From contig DARE01000072.1 of the NCBI GenBank assembly GCA_002503205.1, positions 13,648 through 19,055 on the forward strand: a DNA stretch of 5,408 bases. Reading direction: 5' to 3'. Every line of letters begins with the position of its first letter. Positions within the stretch are counted from its first letter, which is position 1. The position numbers and the translations under genes are program-made. This stretch comes from Thermoplasmatales archaeon UBA447. Lineage in GTDB: Archaea > Thermoplasmatota > Thermoplasmata > Thermoplasmatales > Thermoplasmataceae. The notes beneath the pieces are model-generated. The model was not told where the DNA came from. It worked only from the letters and a program-made list of their open reading frames with translations, and made no database searches. Positions 1-5,408 of the stretch are shown one piece after another.

Positions 1-1056
1 CTCTCCACCATGGCAGATGAAATACGGGAAGCAAAGCTGAATGTTATTGGAAATCTTGATTCCTACGTTAAGATGACCATGGAATCCATCGAATCAACCG
101 GAGGCAAAGCATACCTTGCAAAGACTGTTGCCGATGCACAGGAAATACTGAAGAAGATAGTGGGTACAGGCAAAAAGATAGTAATGGCAAAATCAAATGT
201 GGCGCATGAAATTGACACAATCAACACTCTTGAAAGTTCCGGTAATTCTGTATCTGAGACAGATCTTGGTGCATATCTGATTCAGCTTTCCAGGGATGAA
301 TCATCCCATATTGTTTTCCCATCTCTGCATATGACAAGAGAGGAGATAGGGAGGATGCTGCATAAGGAGCTGGGTCTGCAGATATCAGAAACATCCACAA
401 CTGAGGAGATTGTAGCTGCAGTCAGGCAACTCCTAAGGAAAAAATACATGGAGGCAGATATTGGAATATCAGGCGCAAATGCCATCTCTGCCGATACAGG
501 TTCCGTGGTGCTGGTGGAGAATGAAGGGAACATACGTATCGATACAGTTCTTCCGCCTGTACATATCATAATAACTGGAATAGACAAGATAGTGCCTACA
601 CTGAATGATGCCATGAAGGAGGCTATGGTTCAGTCTGCATATGCAGGATTGTATCCCCCAACTTATCTTAATGTAACATCTGGCCCAAGTTCTACAGCAG
701 ACATTGAGCTTAGGAGAGTAAGTCCTGCCACCGGACCCAAAGAGGTCCATGTCATACTTCTTGACAACGGTAGAATGGAGGCTAGCCTTGATGAATCCAT
801 GAAAGAAGCCCTTCTCTGCATAAAATGCGGGAGGTGTTATTTTTCCTGCCCTGTGTACAGGGTGTTGGGCAAGGACTGGGGGAAACAGCCCTATGGCGGA
901 CCAACCGGGGCAATGTGGACTGCAATTGTCAACAGAGATTATGCAACAGCGGAATACTGCACACATTCTGGAGGGTGCAGAGAAGTGTGTCCTATGAAGA
1001 TCAACATTCCAAAGGTGCTGGAATATATAAAATGGGAGAATATTCACACCCATTAA
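1..1056 (+). CDS. LutB-like LUD-domain iron-sulfur protein, probably partial at the 5' end
   Basis: This is a LUD-domain protein fused to a ferredoxin-type dicluster module, the architecture of LutB, which works with LutA and LutC in oxidising L-lactate to pyruvate in the cytoplasm. Numbering from the ATG at 10, the LUD domain spans about residues 8-255, with KKIVMAKSNVAHEI (55-68), TDLG (84-87) and ADTGSVVLVENEGN (161-174) resembling LutB landmarks. The first cluster motif is C270-x2-C273-x2-C276-x3-C280-P. The second is C317-x2-S320-x2-C323-x3-C327-P, so one usual cysteine is serine. The protein ends about 20 residues later, whereas remembered LutB proteins continue for several tens of residues. 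The ATG at 10 has no visible ribosome binding site, codons 1-9 are open in frame (L-S-T), and LutB has about 50 more N-terminal residues, so the gene probably starts outside the window. Stop is TAA. No LutA or LutC partner is visible, so a role in lactate oxidation is inference; electron transfer in another oxidoreductase is equally possible. Confidence 0.88.
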   Translation, partial: LSTMADEIREAKLNVIGNLDSYVKMTMESIESTGGKAYLAKTVADAQEILKKIVGTGKKIVMAKSNVAHEIDTINTLESSGNSVSETDLGAYLIQLSRDESSHIVFPSLHMTREEIGRMLHKELGLQISETSTTEEIVAAVRQLLRKKYMEADIGISGANAISADTGSVVLVENEGNIRIDTVLPPVHIIITGIDKIVPTLNDAMKEAMVQSAYAGLYPPTYLNVTSGPSSTADIELRRVSPATGPKEVHVILLDNGRMEASLDESMKEALLCIKCGRCYFSCPVYRVLGKDWGKQPYGGPTGAMWTAIVNRDYATAEYCTHSGGCREVCPMKINIPKVLEYIKWENIHTH

Positions 1057-1109
1057 TAATCCCTGATAAAATACTCTCCTAATGCTTAAATCCAGTTTTC
1101 CACTGAGAC

Positions 1110-1143
1110 AAAAAAATAAGATACTTTTGAAAACTATTTCAAA
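1110..1143 (-). terminator. Possible terminator of the beta-helix protein gene
   Basis: Read on the minus strand, about 50 bases after the TAG stop at 1195, there is a 7-bp perfect inverted repeat (TTTGAAA / TTTCAAA, loop TAGT, 1126-1143). About nine bases after it comes a run of seven T (1110-1116). The stem is AT-only and weak. Archaeal termination depends mainly on T-rich tracts, so the T7 run is the stronger part of the signal. It lies in the 138-bp gap between two convergent genes, where a terminator is expected. A shorter T5 run occurs nearer the stop at 1172-1176. Confidence 0.35.
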
Positions 1144-1194
1144 TATCCACTACCAGAGTTAATCTAATAAGAAAAACATGGAAGAAATGGGGAT

Positions 1195-3861
1195 CTATTT
1201 CTTCCTGTATATAGCGAATGCTGCCCCTCCTGCTACAACTACAGCGGCTATTCCTCCAACTATATAGTAAATGATGTCAGAGGATGGTTTCGTAAGAGAG
1301 ACTGTAAGGTTTTTGTTTTCACCGGCATTAAGTGTGAGCTGATATGTTAATGTCACATATCCGGAATGAATAAACTCTATTTTGTAAGAACCTGCCTTCA
1401 GTGATATGTTGAAGACTCCATCCGTAATGTTATAGGTGGTGTTCCCTATTTTGACTGTCACCTGGCCCGGTGATACTGTCCCGGTAAGATATGCAAAGTG
1501 ATGGTAAACAAAACTGTACGTGGTCCCATTTCCTGAATAGCTGAAGTTTCCCGATGGTGAAGAGTTGAAATAATACCCCGAAACATTCTGCAATGCATAT
1601 CTGTATTTCTGATAGGTAGAATTGTGTATTAAAAACGAAATGGAATTGTTATCGGTTGAATAGATATTCCCGTCAAACTGTACAGACCATGATTTACCAG
1701 CGGCTAAACCAGATTCGGTGAAAGTGACAGCAGGCCTTATCCATGGTTTCATCAGCGGATACTTATCCATTAGTCCATATCCAATACTGTACGGGGTATC
1801 TCCTATACCATCGGAACCTGGTATATTTTGTCCTGGGCCTGAATACTTGTCTGAGCCGGTATAATTGGACCAGTAGTTTCCGCCTACCGGATAAGAGGAA
1901 TTGAAAGTTATATTGGAATACTTACCGCTCAAAATGAGTGCTTGAGTGAAGTTAACGAAGTCATTCTGGTAGAATGTCAGGTTATTCGAATCACCAAGAT
2001 GTATGGCCGTATATTCATTGTAGAAGTAATTCCCATTGACCACTGCATGATGAACACTGTTCCAGTTAAGTGTGGTATTCATGTTGTAAAGACTGTTATT
2101 GCTCACCGTACCATTTAGGAAAGAATTAAAATTCAATCCAGAGTCTGCATTTCTGCTTACTGGAAATATAAAAGTGTTAGAGTATAAGGAATCATGGTTG
2201 CTAATTGCGTTCAGCTGAATGCCTGAGCCCTGTGAAGAGTCAGACTTGAAATAATTATCCGAAATTATAGAATTGTTTAAAGAGTACTCAAAATAAAACC
2301 CAAACTGGCCCCCAGAAGATGCGAGGTAGGAGTGGATATAATTGCCTGAGATATGATCAAAAGATGACGCACGATTAACCTCAAAACTTCCTATACCTGT
2401 ACTGGAAGCGGTCGAATTTATGTATATGTCATTTCCCTTGAATGAATTATTTGAACCAAGATATACGATACCGTTGGGGTCTTTCCCGCCAATACTAACG
2501 GTATTTCCTGATACTACTGTACTGCTTATTCCTCTGTCTCCAGAGCCTAAGAACATCCCGGCTGCTGATGAATTTGTTATAGTGATGGAATTATCAGAAA
2601 CGTTGTTATTTGGGGCATATGAGCCTTTACTCCCACCATAAAGAGATATTCCAGCTTCATTCTCTGAGCCATTCAATACGACTTTATTGGAAATTACACT
2701 CATATTATCGCCAGTTAGATCAATGCCGCCTGAAGATCCGGAATTTTGAGTTTCATATATTAGATTCCCGGAGATTCTAGTATTGGATAGATTGCCTAAA
2801 ATTCCATATCCACTATTGAAAGAAGTAAGATTTATGGTATTGTCCATTATTGAATTATTGTTTCCACCGTCATAAATAGTGGCATACAATGACACCCCAT
2901 AATGAGTTAAACTGAAAGAATTTCCAGATACAATGGTCGAATTAGCGATTGAAATAAGTGCGACAGCTAAGCTGGAATTAACCTTTACGGAGTTTCCAAC
3001 GAAAAGGTCATCATGGGGCGCATATGAAAGAAGGCCAAATGGATAGCCCAGAGAGATGCCAAATTCATTATTATTGATAATGAAGCTGTCGCCCCTGAAA
3101 ACAGTATTATTCCCCAAAGATATGGAATTGATTATCGATTTGTTGGAAACACTTGTCAAATTGGAGTCTAAAACATTTATATGATTCTCAAATGAAATGA
3201 AAACTATGGAAGTGAATAGTGACGTCATCCTGTCTGAATAATATGTGATGTTGCCGGTTCCAGGAAGCCCCTTTAGTCCAACACTTGAAATAGGCTGCAA
3301 GGGATTAGCTCCATTTAAGACTACAGTTGAATTCTCATTATCAGACAAAACTGTAAAATTGCTGTTGCTAACATTTAGCTGCTGCACCTGCTGGGCAACA
3401 TCGAATCCCAAATAGGTAGATGTTACATTAATATTCTTGAAGTTGTCATTCGTAGTATTGTAAACCTCAACCCCAACAGTATTATGGCCAGGTGAATATA
3501 TGCGTAAGTTTTCAATTGTCGAGCCAGTGTTATTTGCTGCAATAACCATGATTGAACCAATGTGAGAATTGGATATTTTAAGGCCATTTCCATTAAAGAT
3601 GGAATTCGAGGCCAGAAAAGTCAGAGAACCATTAATATTTGAGTTCAAAGTAAAAACATTTCCACTGTGGGTGATGCCAGCCTGGGATGTACTGACTGTT
3701 CCATTTGAATAAATTGTAACATTCCCATTATACTTTCCTATACTGCTAAAAATTGTGTGATTAAGGTTATCTGGCATTGTACTGTCAGAGGTTGCAATAG
3801 CTGCACCGGATACAAGGACTAAGGACACTACGACAAGTGAAAACATGACCATGTTATTCAT
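1195..3861 (-). CDS. Secreted NosD-type right-handed beta-helix surface protein with C-terminal membrane anchor
   Basis: A large cell-surface protein of unknown ligand. Residue numbers here count from the TTG at 3867; I prefer the ATG at 3861 (residue 3), which puts MNNMVMFSLVVVSLVLVSG as a signal peptide and fits a leaderless TATA-box promoter. Residues ~70-660 are a right-handed parallel beta-helix of about 15 degenerate PbH1-like coils, each 22-30 residues with N-x-(I/F) and G-I-x-L patterns. Residues ~661-708 carry the NosD-like end signature (GGNYWSNYTG, then DGIGDTPYSI, then DKYPLMKPW). Residues ~712-790 form a beta domain opening VTFTESGLAAGKSWSV, familiar from archaeal secreted proteins. 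Residues ~794-858 resemble a PEGA/carboxypeptidase-regulatory-like fold. Residues ~865-886 are one membrane helix, ending in basic RKK. By eye there are about 44 N-x-S/T sequons and no cysteine, as expected of a heavily glycosylated outer-surface protein. NosD itself is a copper-site maturation factor, but nothing of the nos system is present, so binding, adhesion or envelope structure is more likely. Stop is TAG. Confidence 0.85.
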   Translation of the reverse strand: MNNMVMFSLVVVSLVLVSGAAIATSDSTMPDNLNHTIFSSIGKYNGNVTIYSNGTVSTSQAGITHSGNVFTLNSNINGSLTFLASNSIFNGNGLKISNSHIGSIMVIAANNTGSTIENLRIYSPGHNTVGVEVYNTTNDNFKNINVTSTYLGFDVAQQVQQLNVSNSNFTVLSDNENSTVVLNGANPLQPISSVGLKGLPGTGNITYYSDRMTSLFTSIVFISFENHINVLDSNLTSVSNKSIINSISLGNNTVFRGDSFIINNNEFGISLGYPFGLLSYAPHDDLFVGNSVKVNSSLAVALISIANSTIVSGNSFSLTHYGVSLYATIYDGGNNNSIMDNTINLTSFNSGYGILGNLSNTRISGNLIYETQNSGSSGGIDLTGDNMSVISNKVVLNGSENEAGISLYGGSKGSYAPNNNVSDNSITITNSSAAGMFLGSGDRGISSTVVSGNTVSIGGKDPNGIVYLGSNNSFKGNDIYINSTASSTGIGSFEVNRASSFDHISGNYIHSYLASSGGQFGFYFEYSLNNSIISDNYFKSDSSQGSGIQLNAISNHDSLYSNTFIFPVSRNADSGLNFNSFLNGTVSNNSLYNMNTTLNWNSVHHAVVNGNYFYNEYTAIHLGDSNNLTFYQNDFVNFTQALILSGKYSNITFNSSYPVGGNYWSNYTGSDKYSGPGQNIPGSDGIGDTPYSIGYGLMDKYPLMKPWIRPAVTFTESGLAAGKSWSVQFDGNIYSTDNNSISFLIHNSTYQKYRYALQNVSGYYFNSSPSGNFSYSGNGTTYSFVYHHFAYLTGTVSPGQVTVKIGNTTYNITDGVFNISLKAGSYKIEFIHSGYVTLTYQLTLNAGENKNLTVSLTKPSSDIIYYIVGGIAAVVVAGGAAFAIYRKK

Positions 3862-3881
3862 TGACAAAGTGAATTTATTCC

Positions 3882-3891
3882 AATATATTAA
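3882..3891 (-). promoter_or_regulatory. TATA-like box for the beta-helix protein gene, leaderless type
   Basis: Minus-strand TTAATATATT lies 21-30 bases upstream of the ATG at 3861. In archaea the TATA box is centred about 25 bases before the transcription start, so the transcript would begin at or next to the start codon. This agrees with the absence of a Shine-Dalgarno sequence before that ATG and with leaderless mRNAs being common in Thermoplasmatales. A second candidate, TTTATACTTT (3901-3910), would give a leader of roughly 15 bases. No clear BRE purine stretch is visible. Confidence 0.45.
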
Positions 3892-3897
3892 TTCATG

Positions 3898-3930
3898 TTA
3901 AAAGTATAAAATATGTATTATAAACATATT
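3898..3930 (-). terminator. Possible hairpin plus T-rich tail after the permease gene
   Basis: Starting nine bases after the permease TGA there is a perfect 7-bp inverted repeat on the minus strand (AATATGT / ACATATT, 7-base loop, 3910-3930). It is followed by a T-rich stretch, TTATACTTTT. It may terminate the permease transcript before the promoter of the next gene. The stem is almost all AT and overlaps a possible alternative TATA box, so it could instead be a chance AT-rich palindrome or a regulator site. Confidence 0.25.
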
Positions 3931-3939
3931 ATCCAGAAT

Positions 3940-5082
3940 TCAGGATTCTTGTTGAACAGTGTTTATCTGTTCGGCGGAATTGTGTTGTCCAGCATTCCTG
4001 ATTCTCTCAGGATGAATCTTCCATTCCACAAAAGTCATCAGTGCAGAGATTGGGATCCATCCAATGCCAATGTAGGCCGCAAGATTGTATGGGTATGCAG
4101 GAGGGGCTGGATACAGAGAGAAGAATATCACAGCTCCGAGAACACCAATGGCTAAGGCAGGAAATACAAGGTGCTGCAATAATTTGAAATCTCTCCTCTT
4201 TTTCATGTAAAATGGCAGTCCAACGGATGCTATAATGTGCTCAGTATATGCAGAATATGCATTTGCATATAACATTAGCAGGCCGCCTGCCTCAGGTCCA
4301 TATACAAGGCCGAATATGATGGCAGGTATCAAAGAAAGCAGAAACACAAATAGGGCAGACATAGCGGGAGAACCTATTTTCCTGTGGACTTTGCCTATGG
4401 CCTCCGGAAGAAATATGATTTTGTCCTTAGCAAACCTATAATAAATTCTGGCATTTCCATTGCTGACTGAAACATTGTAACCCATAAAACTATTGATTGT
4501 GAATACAATAAGAAGGATAAATAGAATGTAAGATACATCTTTAAAGAGGACAAGTCCTGGATCCGCTTGGGCAGCAAATGACCCCATTAACGTTGGGCCG
4601 TATCCTACTGTGAACGCATAAGCCACCAGAAGAAGTGTGCCACCGGCTACAACTACAGTGCTTACCAGAGCTCTGCCCACAGCTTTGGTGGGCTCCCTTG
4701 TTTCTTCAGCAAGGGAAGTTATTGATAGGGTAGTTCCAAAAAATAGAACAACTGAATAGATCATTGAATAGAATAACTGTGGTACTCCCCCGGGAAGAAA
4801 CCTGGTTGTGAATACCAGTAGAGTATTCGCAGGCCCTGCTCTTAAAATAATCAGGGAAGAACCAACAATGAGAATTATTACCTCTATCAGTCCACCTATG
4901 ATCTGATACTCTGTTGAAACACGAATTCCAAACCATGTGAACAGGAACGCCACCAGAGCTGCAGCAATAACGATTGGCAACCAGTAAATAAGCCCAGAGT
5001 AGACCGGGTTAATCAGCGTTATAAAGGCCGCCAATCCAAGGAAGCCGAAGCCGGAATATCCAAGAGTGCTGTAGAAGATCAT
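3940..5082 (-). CDS. C-terminal fragment of the APC permease (TM3-TM12), first start codon after the TAG
   Basis: This 380-residue piece would result from internal initiation. There is no ATG, GTG or TTG in frame between the TAG (5161) and the ATG at 5082, so 5082 is the earliest possible start. Three bases before it lies AGGGGTGG (5086-5093), partly Shine-Dalgarno-like, but the same bases encode Q-G-W of the permease. The fragment keeps the APC motif after TM6 and the loop after TM8, but lacks TM1-TM2 and the start of TM3, so activity on its own is doubtful unless it assembles with the N-terminal piece. It is best read as part of the interrupted full-length gene. Confidence 0.5.
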   Translation of the reverse strand: MIFYSTLGYSGFGFLGLAAFITLINPVYSGLIYWLPIVIAAALVAFLFTWFGIRVSTEYQIIGGLIEVIILIVGSSLIILRAGPANTLLVFTTRFLPGGVPQLFYSMIYSVVLFFGTTLSITSLAEETREPTKAVGRALVSTVVVAGGTLLLVAYAFTVGYGPTLMGSFAAQADPGLVLFKDVSYILFILLIVFTINSFMGYNVSVSNGNARIYYRFAKDKIIFLPEAIGKVHRKIGSPAMSALFVFLLSLIPAIIFGLVYGPEAGGLLMLYANAYSAYTEHIIASVGLPFYMKKRRDFKLLQHLVFPALAIGVLGAVIFFSLYPAPPAYPYNLAAYIGIGWIPISALMTFVEWKIHPERIRNAGQHNSAEQINTVQQES

Positions 5083-5160
5083 GTTCCACCCCTGAAATGT
5101 TGCGACTTTACCTCCAAGGCTGTTCCCTGTAAAACTGTAATAACTTCCTGACGAAGATAC

Positions 5161-5163
5161 CTA
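5161..5163 (-). other. In-frame amber (TAG) codon in the permease TM2-TM3 loop
   Basis: The minus strand reads CAG TTT TCA AAA TAG GTA TCT TCG TCA GGA, that is Q-F-S-K-stop-V-S-S-S-G. The codon sits in a conserved stretch that is normally FSK/R-x-V/I-x-SxGxYY, with one residue at the stop position. One base change from AAG, CAG, GAG, TAT, TAC, TTG, TCG or TGG would make it. The upstream and downstream reading frames coincide (5394 to 5082 is a multiple of three), so this is a substitution, not a frameshift. Confidence 0.9.
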
Positions 5164-5394
5164 TTTTGAAAACTGGTATCCTGTGTTCATTATAAACAGG
5201 TAAAACACAATCCCCAGCAGTATTGATAGTGGTGTGGCTCCCAAGGCGAAAAGAGCAACCCCTGTGAGCAGATATGCAGCATCTGCAGCTATAGACATCG
5301 TTCCCATTGCCTGCCAGAGCAATCTGAAAACCCCTATCGAGTTCCTTCTTAACTCTGTGTAACCTTTGATTTCCCCTTCGTTTGGTAGAGTCAT
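5161..5394 (-). CDS. N-terminal fragment of the APC permease (TM1-TM2), ending at the TAG
   Basis: This is the 77-residue product expected if the amber codon terminates translation. It holds a short cytoplasmic N-terminus (MTLPNEGEIKGYTELRRNSI), the broken first helix with the substrate-site region around QAMGTMSIAADAA (28-40), and the second helix, ending at GYQFSK. Alone it cannot form a transporter, since TM1 must pack against TM3, TM6 and TM8 of the LeuT fold. The GGAG at 5398-5401 supports the ATG at 5394. It is listed separately because automatic annotation would probably call it as its own gene. Confidence 0.5.
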   Translation of the reverse strand: MTLPNEGEIKGYTELRRNSIGVFRLLWQAMGTMSIAADAAYLLTGVALFALGATPLSILLGIVFYLFIMNTGYQFSK

Positions 5395-5397
5395 TTT

Positions 5398-5401
5398 CTC
5401 C
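5398..5401 (-). promoter_or_regulatory. Short Shine-Dalgarno-like GGAG before the permease start
   Basis: The minus strand reads CCCGGAGAAA directly before the ATG at 5394, so GGAG is three bases from the start codon, closer than the usual 5-9. It gives modest support to this start over an upstream one outside the window. The other two genes show no such motif. Confidence 0.35.
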
Positions 5402-5408
5402 GGGTTAT

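Larger units (their letters stand above)
3940..5394 (-). pseudogene. APC-superfamily amino acid/polyamine permease interrupted by one in-frame TAG codon
   Basis: A full-length 484-codon reading frame for a 12-helix LeuT-fold transporter (APC superfamily, PotE-like) that would import amino acids or polyamines across the cytoplasmic membrane. Helices by eye lie near residues 27-50, 53-72, 100-128, 135-153, 164-184, 205-225, 240-263, 287-305, 345-365, 367-393, 405-427 and 436-457. Family hallmarks are EETREPTKAVGRAL after TM6 (230-243) and the post-TM8 stretch NGNARIYYRFAKD...LPEAIGKVHRKIGSP (312-343). Codon 78 (5161-5163) is TAG; the frame on both sides stays the same, and the 26 codons between the TAG and the next ATG read as normal permease sequence (VSSSGSYYSF...). 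Homologs show FSK/R-x-V/I-x-SxGGYY here, so the TAG stands for exactly one residue, perhaps Lys (AAG) or Tyr (TAT/TAC). No other lesion is seen, so this is a recent nonsense mutation, a sequencing error, or readthrough. The ATG at 5394 is preceded by GGAG with a tight 3-base spacer; the frame is open to the window edge, so an earlier start is possible. Stop is TGA. Confidence 0.8.

Noticed and set aside
282..1053. Minus-strand open frames (282-614, 469-1053) opposite the LUD gene
   Set aside because: They lie antisense to a well-recognised LUD/iron-sulfur coding frame and their translations show no family features.
825..1082. Plus-strand 85-codon frame overlapping the end of the LUD gene
   Set aside because: It is an out-of-frame shadow of the cluster-motif region, with no recognisable domain and no ribosome binding site.
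2420..2641. Plus-strand 73-codon frame inside the beta-helix gene
   Set aside because: It is antisense to the repetitive beta-helix coding region and is explained by codon bias there.
1195..3861. DNA-level tandem repeat or CRISPR array within the beta-helix gene
   Set aside because: The protein coils are degenerate and the DNA shows no identical repeats or regular spacers.
3913..4155. Plus-strand 80-codon frame across the intergenic strip and permease end
   Set aside because: Most of it is antisense to the permease C-terminus, and the peptide resembles nothing known.
4235..4936. Short frames on both strands within the permease (4235-4441, 4395-4577, 4706-4936)
   Set aside because: All overlap the continuous permease frame, which has clear family motifs across this region.
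5110..5115. GGAGGT on the minus strand, a strong Shine-Dalgarno-like match after the TAG
   Set aside because: No ATG, GTG or TTG follows within a useful distance; the bases encode the Gly-Gly of the permease sequence.
5161..5163. Firm claim that the amber codon encodes pyrrolysine
   Set aside because: No pyrrolysine gene is in the window, the affected protein is not a methylamine methyltransferase, and the adjacent gene uses TAG as an ordinary stop. Kept only as a hypothesis to test.

Overview
The window looks like chromosomal DNA from an archaeon, most likely an acidophilic member of the Thermoplasmatales or a close relative. Three things point there. It carries a large NosD-type beta-helix surface protein with very many N-glycosylation sequons, a 'VTFTESGL.AG.SWSV' type domain and a C-terminal membrane anchor. 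It has an AT-rich, apparently leaderless promoter of archaeal TATA type. It has a LutB-like LUD/iron-sulfur protein of a kind found in such organisms. This placement is inferred from protein style; there is no rRNA or other marker in the window.

Layout: (1) Positions 1-1056, plus strand: the 3' part of a LutB-like LUD-domain protein with two ferredoxin-type cysteine clusters; its reading frame is open to the left edge and the true start is probably outside. (2) Positions 1057-1194: a short convergent intergenic region with an AT-rich hairpin and a T7 tract (on the minus strand) that may end the next transcript. (3) Positions 1195-3861, minus strand: a roughly 890-residue secreted, membrane-anchored beta-helix protein. 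(4) Positions 3862-3939: a 78-base AT-rich intergenic strip with a TATA-like box placed for leaderless transcription and a small hairpin. (5) Positions 3940-5394, minus strand: a 12-helix APC-superfamily amino acid/polyamine permease, complete end to end except for one in-frame TAG codon that replaces a single residue in the TM2-TM3 loop.

The genes do not form an obvious pathway. The permease and the surface protein are co-directional, but the surface gene seems to have its own promoter. The LUD protein converges on them and probably belongs to a unit to the left. The most noteworthy points are the amber codon in an otherwise intact permease and the Cys-to-Ser change in the second iron-sulfur motif of the LUD protein. 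I did not find convincing evidence of a new multi-gene system, CRISPR array, RNA gene or mobile element.
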